A DNA stretch of 64,000 nt from Ambrosia x helenae (lineage: Eukaryota; Streptophyta; Magnoliopsida; Asterales; Asteraceae). Where the stretch lies: contig CM061233.1 in NCBI GenBank assembly GCA_030844895.1, forward strand, positions 87,009,563 through 87,073,562. Reading direction: 5' to 3'. The translations under genes and the position numbers were made by a program. Below are positions 52,596 to 63,501 of this stretch, piece by piece (position 1 is the first letter of the stretch; every line of letters starts with the position of its first letter). The notes beneath the pieces were generated by a model, which was not told the origin of the DNA, ran no database searches, and saw nothing but the letters and a program-made list of their open reading frames with translations.

Positions 52596-55500
52596 ATCTC
52601 CCCTACTTTAGAAAATTTCGTCCCGAAATTACTTTCAAGTGAAGGTTTCCAGGAAACAAAAGTCATTTGTAAAAAGGCAAGTAGATTTTAAGAAATGCAT
52701 CAGCCATGATTTGACAAAGTTTGAAGTAGTTGTTTAATACCCAAAATAAGAGTTTGAAAATCATTAAAGTTTGACCCAAGGTTAGAGAATTAAGAGTTTA
52801 TATGAGCAAGGTTTGGGAAAAGTATGTAACTGGTTAGGGCAGGACAGTGTTATAGTAGCTTCCCTTACTTTAGAGAAGTTTCTGACCGAACTTTATTAAG
52901 GACATGCAACATGATTTCGACTAACCGAGAGTGTAAGAGTATACAAAGTTTGTGTTTTTTGTGTGGATGGTCCAGAGAAAGACTCTAGGAAGTCGAATTG
53001 AAGCTCGTGTAAGAACATTCTTATCGAAAATGCTAGTTATTAATCAACGATCTAATACAGAGATAGTAATGGGCAGGTTCTTGGTCAGACTCCTAGTCCG
53101 CTCCCGCAGTATCGCTCGTGCTTATATATAGGGTGTACCGCAGCTAACCCACCACACTACTGATACTTTGGACTCGTACTGATTGTCTACCAATAGCCTA
53201 AGTAGAATCGCACACCACCCCCATGTACCTGTAAATCCATGATTGCGTTCCGGACCGTAATCATCGATTTACCTTACAGTAGGGTGCTATGCTTTTCCAT
53301 AACACTAACATAAGTAATACAAGAAACAATGCGTGCAACCAAAATGTGTTAAGTAGTAGATACTGCTCAAGTATAAGATGCGGTTAGAGGTTCTTCCCCT
53401 TTCAGGTTCACCTTTTAACCGTAATGAGATTAATGTGTAAGTATAAGACATGATTAGGGGTTCTTCACCTTTCGGGTTCACCCTTAGCCAATAAATTTTT
53501 GTTCACATCATTAGGCTCTAAACAACCATATTGATAAACTCTGAGGATTACACCGTTCCCCTTGGGTTAGAGGAATACTCTTAACCGAGTCGTACATGGG
53601 AACTGGCTTTGATCTCATACGAGCTATCAATTAGTATGTTCGTTGGTCATGATGATGAACAAAATAATGTAAAGTATAACAGGGTTTTGCTCACAACAAA
53701 AAAAAATATGCATACCAAATATGAGTTCATGTAAGTATATAAGTATAGCATAAAATTTCGATTGAAAGAATAGCGTAACGTAAATCGAGTAAATCACACA
53801 ATTTGCACAAAATGAAAATAAACGAGTTAAGTTAATGCTCAAAACTAGTGTTGTAAGAATAACTACTAATAACTAGTGCGAGAATAGTTGCGAATAACGC
53901 GTGAAAATAACTACCAACAAAAGAATAATACAAAAATAATAAGATAATGTACGAACGTAACTATAAATAGAATGGTGTAAAAAAATAATGAAATTTACTG
54001 TAAATGAAAGTGCGCAGAACAGACGTATAGCCTACTGGTATGAGGATAACTTTTTGGAAACCGAAGAATGTTTTAAGTTCAAAACAGGTTCACTTGAAAA
54101 GATTTCATAGGTACACATTTTCATGTGTTTACGAGAAGTCGAGTTTGAAAAGTTTTAAAAGGTATATTATTAGTTGCAAATTCCTCCCGAAAACATATAT
54201 TGGATACGTTATATGAAAACATGCAAATTTACATTTGATTTGTAAAATATGTAATGCAAGTTTATAAAATGCAAGATGAAACCATTTCATGAAGTGTGTG
54301 TAAATCTAATGTGTTTCGAAAGACCAAGATTTAAAATGATGTGAAGGTTGTGAATGATCCCAGATGCCTTGACGAATTTTGGAAAATAAAATTTTCTGTA
54401 TTTAAACATTTCTTTAACTTGTGGGTTGAAAAGTCGGAAATTTTTAATGGTTATGAAATGTTTGAGAAAATCTAAGTGTTATCCGTTAGGACTGGGTAAA
54501 CTTGAAACCCTTTAATTATCAAACTTTTACGAATTTTATACATTGAAAGATCGTTTTTTTATAAAGATCGTTAAGGCATCTCTTTGGGCTCATAGTGGGC
54601 TATTTGTTTCAAGGCACAAGGTGTATGAAAAGTGTGTTCTAATTTGGCGAATGGGCTTTGTGAAAAGACTTATAGAATAAGTTGTCAAATTAATCGGTTT
54701 AGAGAGTAGTGTACTAGTGCGTATCGTGTAGGTAGGCATTTCTGTATGAGTTTAGTCTGACTAAGAAGTTCTAACTAATGGTAGTTGGCTATGGCTTAGG
54801 AGACTGGTGCAGCAATATTAGTATTAGGTATATGAGGATATATTGTGACTTCGATCAAGTAAATTTGTAAACATGAAAGTATAAAACAGGTTGAAATAAT
54901 AAGTTTGGAAAAACCATGTTCATTTTTAACTGTATGATGACGCAACATTCCTAAAATCAGGATGTGATCAAAGTTAAACACAGAGTTTAAAACTTAAGTC
55001 ATGGGTAAAAATGTTTTAACGCAAAACGAGTAATACCTTATAGTGTAAAAATCATGAGCATAAGTGAAATAGTGTAAGCTTTAATGCGATAATATATCGA
55101 ACAAAAGTTTTAGTAATGGTGATAAGGGATTCAAAAGCGAATGATCAATGAATAATGACATATGAAACATCAAGTGATTAAATGGAATCTTCAAATGATA
55201 AACAAACATAAATATCAATGATATAAAACATTGGAATTGTTTCCATAGGAAACTTTGACTAACTAAAGTAATTGAAATGTTATTAGTGACTTGTGGGGGC
55301 GTACTTTAGCCTATAAGTGAATGCTCATCCCGAGAGTTCCCAGGTCGGCATACGGGTCCCTCGTCTGATTGGGATTTATGCGAAATGTCAGGCCTAGACA
55401 GAAAACTCAGGATACAGGCGCTCACCCTTCCAGATTGCACGTGCCCCATGACTAGTAAATTCCAAAACTTTAGCGGGATTAAAAACGATCTGTAGAAATA

Positions 55501-55961
55501 GATCCTTGAGATGTAGATTTCACTCCTAACTCAAAGATGTATTTCAAAATTGAAAACGATTGTGGAATGAAACCAATCACTAAGTTAAGGATATCACTCC
55601 CAGCTTAGTGGTTAAGTTCCTTTTTGAAAGAAATACTCTTTGAGGTGTGGATGTCACTCCTATCTCAAAGATATATTCCTAAGATAAATAACATATACAG
55701 GAGTGAAACTAATCACCAAGGTATGGATGTCACTCCTAACTTGGTGATATCATTTCGTTTGTGAAATACGAGTATCTTCTTCTTTAAACAACACACCGAA
55801 AGAATAACGAGAAAGAATCATAGCGAAAATATCTTGAAATAAAATAATAGGATAAAGAGAAATAAACATGAGAGGACTCGTGAATGTAAGCTTGGTTATA
55901 GACTAGGCTAAAAGGCATTCTAATAACCTAATTCCCTATAACCATGGCTCTGATACCAATC
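52596..55961 (-). other. Internal region of the non-autonomous element
   Basis: No coding sequence. Landmarks: a block at 53100-53275 shared with 30618-30790 and carrying a TATATATA-like sequence; a duplicated TTCACCTTTCGGGTTCACC segment at 53395-53485; four related hairpin units with ATGTCACTCCTAACT at 55505-55755; and a leader block at 55290-55450 shared with two other elements. Confidence 0.75.
55505..55755. repeat. Four imperfect 70-bp units with inverted arms
   Basis: Each unit reads roughly TTTGAGGTGTGGATGTCACTCCTATCTCAAAG: the arms CTTTGAG/CTCAAAG or ACCAAG/CTTGGT enclose a constant ATGTCACTCCTAACT centre. The arms differ between units but remain complementary within each. Confidence 0.75.
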
Positions 55962-57407
55962 TGTAACACCCCAACCGATGGCGGAATCATCAAGGTGTCA
56001 CGTAGTGACGATTGTTCAAAAGCACATGGTACTAAAATGTAAATATTATTGTATAATTTAAATTGTCTTACATGGATGAAATGGGAAAAATACAAAAGTC
56101 TGAACAAAACATGCAATTTGAAATAAATTATTAAAAGCAAGCACTAAAATCCAATGCTATGGAACTAAAATCAAACTGCACCTGAAACATGTACAAAATA
56201 AGTTTTGTCAACATATGAAATGTTGGTGAGCATTCCTAGTTTTAATATATATAGTAAGTTTGAAAATGTTATACAATTCAAGTGCAAGCTACAGTGCATT
56301 TATGTAAACTATGTATTATACAAATGAGCGAAATCGATCTTGTGACTGTATAAATGTACTAAAATGAACGGCGGTGTACTTATCCAATAAATGGATAATA
56401 ACTTAACAATGACCATGGATTCTCCGATGAAAAAGGGGGAGAATCACCTAGGTGGGTTGTCAATCTAATAGCGCTATCCAATGTTAAGGTCGGCTTGTAC
56501 AATGTTAATGATTCCACTAAGTACAAATGTATTCTACATGTAATGTCTAAGCATAAAGCACGTTTGTAAGAAAATGCACATAGTACTAGAATTGTATTGT
56601 AAAAATGTGAACTTGTATGTGTATTTTGTATAAGTGTACATGTAACACCCCAAAAATGAATAAAGACAAAAAGGGGATAGGAAATACTTACTTTCGCCAA
56701 ATGACTAGATGACTAAGTGAGCGTGAAAATGCGAGCAATCCAAAGACTCAACAACGAAACTAGTCCAATTTAGAAGAAAAGAAACCGAATAGGAAAAATA
56801 TCAAGCTTCCAATTCGCCAATTACAAGAGCTTATAGTCAAAGCTTCAAATGTAGAAGTAATATACTATAGAAGAAAGGTATGAGGGAGAGTTTAATCGAA
56901 TTGAAACAATCGATTTAGAGGTGCAAAGTGTAATGGGTCATAGGTGGGTTTTTATACTAGTTTTGGATTCAATTAGGCTTTAAAATTGGTCAACACAATA
57001 AAGTAAGGTTTTAAGATAAATTGACTATTTGACTAGGATTTTGACTGAGACTTTGACTAGGACTTTTGACTGAGACTTTGACTATTTGACTGTCTTAGCG
57101 GACCGCGAGGGCTAAAAAAATATTTTTTCTAATTTAATCAATTTTAAGTTATAGACTTGTTTCCTTCTGTTTCTAAGTTGTTTTAGGACCGAAAATTAAG
57201 GGCTTTGAGTATCAAGGTCTGAAACATACGTGCTCGGGTGTAGATGTGAGTATAAAACGTGCATACTTTTACTTATAAAAATTATAAGTTTTATTAAATT
57301 GTGAATTTTGGTCCTATTAAAATACGAGGGTTAAAAATGAAAATTTTGAAATAGTTGAGGAACCAATTATGCACATTTATGAAAAGTGAAGGGTGTAGGT
57401 TGTCACA
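55962..57407 (-). repeat. 5' LTR of the non-autonomous element
   Basis: Near-identical partner of 51150-52595. Differences by eye are single bases, for example ATCATCGAGG/ATCATCAAGG and CACCTAAAAC/CACCTGAAAC. Confidence 0.95.
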
Positions 57408-57429
57408 ATATATAATTATCTACATATAA

Positions 57430-57600
57430 TAAATTAACATAATTGATTTGAGTCGAACCGAGCCGAGTGGACTTTTGCTCGTACTTGGCTCGTTTACAAA
57501 CCAAACCGAGCCAATCGGCTCATTTATAACCGAGCGGAAAATCGAGCGAGCATTTTTCGAGCATTTTCCGAGTGAGCGCCGAGCAATTTAAACAACCATA
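57430..57600. repeat. Degenerate GAGCCGAG-type hAT fragment
   Basis: Multiple CCGAGCCGAG, GGCTCGTTTAC and CGAGCGAGC motifs resembling the arms of the hAT MITE at 40802-41377. No termini preserved. Confidence 0.5.
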
Positions 57601-57779
57601 GGCATATTAATGAGCAAAACTTAGACCGAAACATAAGCATAGAAATGATAACCAAGTCGGCCTAGGACACGCGACATGTCCGTTAACTTGCAATATTAGC
57701 GATAACCTATCATTAGAATCCTTGTTCCGTGTGTTCTTGGTTGAGAAGGTCATGCATTCATTAAATCTTTTGATAAGAG

Positions 57780-58383
57780 CAGTGTTGTAAAAATCCCGAT
57801 TAATCACCGATTAATCAGTGATTAATCGCTAGTCCTTACTTTACTGATTAAATTTGGGCTAATCACTCAATTAATCGGTGTCACGATTAATCACCGATTA
57901 GTCAGACCAAATTGGTCCTATTCGGACCTAAAAAAAACTCAAAATTAGGTAAAAATAAATTCGGACCGGTCCAAACTGGAGCATATCGATCAAATAAAAC
58001 AGGTTCTTACCTCAAAATTGGACGATAATCCATGATTTAGAAGCAAAATCGATGAAACTCCATGAACCCCAGTTGCGGCTAATGGTTCCTTACGATGAAA
58101 GAAGGAATGAGAGGAAAAAACGGGCTATATGATGAACGATGAACGTGATTAGGGTTATTTAAGTTTAAGTATTTTATTATTTAATCCCCTCCATATTCAC
58201 TAGTTTATATTTCGCCTCTAAACTTCTAAATTTGTACATATAATGTATAAAATTAGCATTATATATGTATAAATTTGGAAAAATATATATAAAAATCCAA
58301 TCCGGTTAATCCCGATTAATCCTGATTAATCCCTAGTCGGTACCCCACCGACCGACTAGCGCCTAACGAGTTCTACAACACTG
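57780..58383. mobile_element. hAT MITE with CGATTAATC arrays, 8-bp target duplication
   Basis: Termini CAGTGTTGTA and CTACAACACTG (inverted). GATAAGAG is duplicated at 57772-57779 and 58384-58391. The left arm has seven or more GATTAATC copies and the right arm four. No ORF. Confidence 0.93.
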
Positions 58384-59878
58384 GATAAGAGCATAATTCA
58401 TGGTGATTGATTTGTGCCTTTAGATGGGTGGTTCGGTTTGATCCAACCTTGGTTTGAGTAGTCTTTCAAACATTGATGTGCCCATAATCTTGATCTTAAA
58501 CGACACAAGTTAACATAAAAGATAGGTTTAACAAGTAAAGCTCGGGCCAAATATCACTATGGCAATCATCTTTATTGATTTGAGTACTAATCATGGCCCT
58601 AATTAGGGTAAGGTTGGTGGTATATTTCGGTAGGGTAAGGAAAGCGAAAAAGAAAATGCTCTAAAACGAATTTGATTTTATCTTTAAACAGGACCAAAAG
58701 AAAGTGATACATTGTGTCATAGTTAACATTTTTATAACACCCATTTTGTTAAGTTGAACCATCAATCTATATGTGTTGTCATGTCACACGATATAACTTA
58801 ATCAACAAAAGCTAGCTTTTCGCCACTATTTGTCGAGTTGTAACCGCCAAGCACTACCATTTGTCACAACATTGCTTTCGTGTTCGCTATTTGAACTATA
58901 TAGAAACACCAAAGCTATTCAACCTCCATCCTACAACGTCCAACAGAGATTCTAAAGCTAAAGTATGTTGCCAAAAATGGTTAAATGGAAGATGTGCTAG
59001 AGGTTGGTGACTTGTTGAGATAAGTGATTGAGACAACACAACTATATTTGGAAGAACAAAAGCCTCGTGAATGTCGATTCTTTTAGGTTGTACATATATG
59101 GTTGAAATTGGGTTCAAGGTATTACCAAATGAAGATGGTCTTTATGTTTGTTACAACATAACTAAGTGGATACAAAGTAAAACTTCATATGCTTAGCTAA
59201 CTACGCACTTGGAATTAAAAGATTTGGTTTCTAGTTGTTCTTTTTGCACACTTTAATTATATATTCTCACATATCTTCTTATCACCCAATAAGGTTTGGT
59301 TTGGGACATATATTGCTAAACTTTAATGGACTTCTTTTTTTTTTCTTACTATTATACAGGAGATTCGCTTAAATACGTGTTTTAGTGGTAAAATACTAAA
59401 ATTTACCAAAGTAAACATTAATTTGTTAGTTTTCACTAATTAACATTAATCGAATCCAAAAAAAAAAGTGACACATGGAACCTTGAGTGCAATTTACGCC
59501 GGGTCATGTCAATGTCCTAGAATTGTGCCATGTGATCACTTCTTTAGGTGAAATACACCAGCAACAACACTCTGTCTCAGACATAATAAGCACGTAACAC
59601 GCGAGTGGCCTAGTAAGCTCGTGGAAATTAGTTTCTCTTTGCATTCGTATTACACCCTAATATTTTATGTGGCACACTTTCAAGTGGTTGACGTGGCCGG
59701 CGTATAGTGTACTCAATGCCCAAAAATCTTGGTCTCGTTTTCTAGATAGTTTGTACAAATTTATTAAAGAAAAATAAAATTCAATGTTTATTTTGATACT
59801 TTTTACAATTCTATTTAGAATTTGTCTATTTATAATTTACATCATACCTTTTTTTTTTTGAAAGGCAATTTACATCAT
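58384..59878. other. Intergenic, no recognisable feature
   Basis: AT-rich, no supported ORF, RNA gene or repeat family. Confidence 0.45.
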
Positions 59879-60291
59879 GGGTATGTTTGGTAAAATTAGC
59901 TGGAGGCTGGTAGCTAGAAGCTGTTAGTTTGTAGTTGCAAGCTGGTAGCTGGAAGCTTTTTAAATATATTTTGGTGTTTGGCAGAGTAGCTGAAGCTTTT
60001 AATAAAATGTATAAAATGACCAAAATGGACATAATTAAAAACTTATAAAGAAGGTTTTTAATTTATTTTTAAAATAGAATGGGTATTTGTGTTATTTACT
60101 AATTAAAAGCTTGTAGCTAGTAGAGTTTTTTCTTAAAAGCTAGTACTAGTAACTTTTCACTTTAGCTTTTTCTCTAACCTAAAAGCTTCTAGCTCCTTCA
60201 ACCAAACAAAGTTTTTTTTTTTTTTTAGTATGAGTTTTTTCTTAAAAACTTAAAGCTTGAATCTCCTAAAAGCTCCTTGCCAAACATACCC
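59879..60291. mobile_element. MITE with GGGTATGTTTGG termini, 3-bp CAT duplication
   Basis: Ends GGGTATGTTTGG and CCAAACATACCC are perfect 12-bp inverted repeats. CAT lies on each side (59876-59878, 60292-60294). Subterminal AGCTGG/AAAGCTTCTAGCT repeats. A 3-bp duplication suggests the PIF/Harbinger superfamily, though TWA is the usual target. Confidence 0.8.
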
Positions 60292-60547
60292 CATATCTAC
60301 ATATACCATCAATTCTGTTTAGAATTTGTCTATTTATAATTTCCCAAAAAAAAAAAAAAAAAAAAAAAATTAATTGTAGCCTTCCATGGGTCAAACGAAA
60401 TTCAATAAGGTTGTTAGTTGACTAACTAGGTGCCACATGAGCAAGTCAATGCCAGATCGGACAAAACCACATAGGACATGGTCAATGTGTGGCTCGGAGA
60501 TATTGTAGGAGAACAAATACTATGTACGGACATTATTCATGCAACAT

Positions 60548-60554
60548 TATATAA
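60548..60554 (+). promoter_or_regulatory. TATA box of the CCT-domain gene
   Basis: TATATAA in ACATTATATAACCAACC, about 300 bp before the start codon. A CT-rich stretch (60609-60657), typical of plant core promoters and 5' UTRs, follows. Confidence 0.6.
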
Positions 60555-60725
60555 CCAACCTTTGTTTCCTTACCAATCTAACGTACGTAACCTTGCTCCA
60601 CCTTACTCGTCTGTCTCTCTCTCTCTTCCTCATAACACTCCTTCTTTCTCTCTCTAATAACAATATTTTATTAATTCTTTTTTGTTGTTTATGAATCCGA
60701 AAATATTAATTTCTCACAAGTGTAT

Positions 60726-60845
60726 ATGGTTTCAGACGTTTACTTGGAGCATACACAACAAGGATTGAATTTAGAAGCTATCGGTTTCGATTCCAAATCA
60801 TCATACCGATCTCCTACCACACGTTTTAATAGCAAAACGCGATAA
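60726..60845 (+). CDS. Upstream ORF of 39 codons in the CCT gene leader
   Basis: ATG at 60726 and TAA at 60843-60845, ending 9 bases before the main ATG. The peptide begins MVSDVYLEHTQQG. It could lower translation of the main frame. I do not recognise it as a known conserved uORF peptide. Confidence 0.45.
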   Translation: MVSDVYLEHTQQGLNLEAIGFDSKSSYRSPTTRFNSKTR

Positions 60846-60854
60846 ATAGGAAGA

Positions 60855-63501
60855 ATGTTGCACGACGTAGTGCATCCGCCCAACCAACCTCCTATGGTAA
60901 ATAATTTGTTTCTTTAACTTGTTACTTGTCTTGAAACTCAATGGAGCTAGATATATTCGGCTTTGATTCGTTCATGACTTGTCGTTTAGTAGCGCGTCGA
61001 CGTCTACAAAAAGAACATCTCCCCGCATGCCTAAATTCAATCATTTTACCAAACAAATTAAAAACATGTCGTTTTCTAGGTAGTAATCACAAATATCTTT
61101 TCTTTTCGTACAAATATCTCTGTCGCCATCGGCGTTTATGTTATCATGTTAGGTCTAAGTTATGGTATTAAAGATCGATGATAACCAATATGTTGTTATA
61201 TTCACACATGTAAAGAAAATTAGAGATCCGAAAACATGAAGAGTTATGTACAGAATTTGGAAAAAATAAAAACGGTTACAATGTTTACAATATTATTTAT
61301 AGCTAAGTAATATATTATTATGTGTTAATATTTTTAACTGAATTTGGTTTTGTGATTATAGGAACAAGTGTCTAGCCCTTTAAGTGCTCAAATCTTGGAG
61401 TTTTGTGAATCAGATTTATTCCAAGAGACCATACAAAACTCGGATGTTGCTTCTGCCTCTAATTGTTATGAAGAACAATCATCTTATGCCAATAGTATGT
61501 CTTTCCCTCCTGATATGATCAAATACACAAACCCTACCGCCACCACTACTACGACCACCACCACTACCGATGGAGGCAACGGCAACTACGCCCCCCTATA
61601 CGAAGAAAAAAACATAGAAAATGACATCTCTGCCCCTCAAGATTACACAAACATTCATGAGTACCCTTTTAGTAATCAAGATCAATTTGATCTTTCTCTA
61701 CTCCAAAACCAACTTCAATTCGCGATGGACGGCCCTATCATGCCATACCCTCATCCGAATGATCAAGCAACCGATGTCCTATCAATGATGGGAGCATGCG
61801 AAAGCGAGTGCATGTCCATGCCACCTTCCAAGTGCATGCGCTTGAACAACAACAACAACAACCCTTCATCCCCTAACAATTGTTTCCTTGACCATCCCTA
61901 CTTCCCATCCAGGAACTCAAACTCCATGTTACCAATCGAAAGTGGTGGGATTTTCAATGGGAGTTTGTCATTCGCGAATGAAATTCAAGCACACGAACTA
62001 GATTTACTTGGCGACAATGGTGGCTTCTTCTTCCCGGATCCCCTCCCACGTCCTTACAACTCTAATGAACTCCAGGTAACAAATTAGTAAATCTCCAATC
62101 CATGATTTATGGTCCACTGGTACACTGCTAACCAACAAGATCAGATAAATAACTGCTTGTACCCGGCAACTGGCTTGCTATGGTTCGCTAGTGCTTGTTA
62201 TGGTTCACTGATACCCTGCTAACCAACATGATCATATAAATAGCAGCTTGTACTAGACGTATGGCTTGTTATGGCTCACTGGTACCCTGCTAACCAACGG
62301 GATCAGATAAATAACAATTTGTACCATGCAAGTGGCCTGTAATGATTCACTGGTACCCTGCTAACCAACAAGATCAAATAAATAGCAGGCAGGTTGCATG
62401 TTACACTTTTTTTTGTATGTTCATAACCTTTGGAACCTTTTGTTGTTGAATTATAGGCACTTAGTAACGAAAGCCAACATCTTGTTAACAATGGAAATTG
62501 TAATCATCCATTAGCACCTCCAGAAATCACAAGTTTGGAATCCGAAAGCTTTAGAGTCGCAAACAAACTAACAAGCGAAGAACGAAAAGAAAAGATTCAT
62601 CGATACATGAAGAAAAGAAACGAGAGAAACTTCAGCAAGAAGATCAAGGTACAAAATCCCAACCATTTTTCACCATTTTACAATCTTCTAATCACATTAT
62701 TTCTTACAGTATGCTTGCCGAAAAACCCTAGCAGACAGTAGGCCTCGAGTGAGAGGAAGGTTTGCAAAGAATGATGAGTTCGGAGAACACCATAGAAATT
62801 CATGCAACACCCATGAAGAAGACACCGATGAAGATGTTAAATCTATGCATGTAAGAACAAAGGGGCAATACCTTTAACTTTTGTTTTTATTATTACTTGT
62901 GACCGAAACTTATACTTTTTTAATTAATATAAGTTATGGCCATTTGTGTGACCAAAATAGTTTCGGTATAGCAAGGTTTACAACCATTTATTTTGGTTAA
63001 CCGTTTTTACTACCACTTTAGTCTTTATTTTTTTATTAATTTTTTTATTGAATTAAATTTGCATACGAAACAATTTCAGTAGCTATATTTAATTTGTGAA
63101 TAATTATGTGACAAAATTAACATTTATTTTGATTTTATTACTTTTTAAAGCTATATATCGACTGTATTTGCGACCGAAACAATTTTGGTAGCTATATTTA
63201 CCGACTATTTTTACATCCAAATTATTTTTTATTTTACATATAATTATTGTAAAAAAAATAGCGACTGAATTTGTTACCGAAACAAACTTTGTCGCTAATT
63301 TCACGACCATGTAGGTCTCATAATTCAGTAGTTTTTTTTATTTCTTGAGTAATGTCAGTTCTAACCAACTTTTTTGTATATTTGATGAACATGTAGATGA
63401 TGGTTAAGGAAGAAGAAAAGTTGGATTCATCGGACATATTTGCACATATAAGTGGCTTGAATTCGTTCAGATGCAACTACCCAATCCAGTCTTGGATTTA
63501 A
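60855..63501 (+). CDS. CCT-domain transcriptional regulator (CMF/ASML2-like)
   Basis: Exons 60855-60896, 61362-62075, 62457-62648, 62710-62850 and 63397-63501 join in frame to 397 residues. The start MLHDVVHPPNQPPM is followed by SSPLSAQILEFCESDLFQET, a block shared by ASML2-like CCT proteins. The middle is Thr-, Asn- and Pro-rich. The CCT domain lies at about residues 293-340 (ERKEKIHRYMKKRNERNFSK, then ACRKTLADSRPRVRGRFAK), split by intron 3. The tail is acidic and ends FRCNYPIQSWI. CCT domains bind DNA together with NF-Y subunits and act in the nucleus. The Arabidopsis relatives affect sugar-responsive expression; the exact role here is unknown. The gene appears complete. Confidence 0.92.
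62104..62395. repeat. Tandem repeat in intron 2 of the CCT gene, about 80-90 bp unit, four copies
   Basis: Copies marked by CTGGTACCCTGCTAACCAAC and GATCAGATAAATAACA at about 62117, 62207, 62278 and 62350. They are diverged by several bases each. Confidence 0.85.
62851..63396. other. Intron 4 of the CCT gene with degenerate repeats
   Basis: Repeated CGAAACAATTT(C/T)(A/G)GTAGCTATATTTA-like segments at about 63066, 63176 and 63268. No ORF. Confidence 0.5.

Larger units (their letters stand above)
51150..57407 (-). mobile_element. Complete non-autonomous gypsy-type LTR element, no gag or pol
   Basis: Two 1446-bp LTRs enclose 3366 bp. ATATA flanks both sides (51145-51149, 57408-57412). Primer-binding site at 55946-55958 (minus) and polypurine tract CTAAAGTAGGGGAGAT at 52596-52611 (minus). 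No ORF above about 75 codons in the body, so it must be moved by a partner element. The LTR start is shared with the gypsy LTR at 12254-14735, and its leader (55290-55450) with two other elements. I count eight LTR differences by eye, about 0.6 percent, so the insertion is young. Confidence 0.95.
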
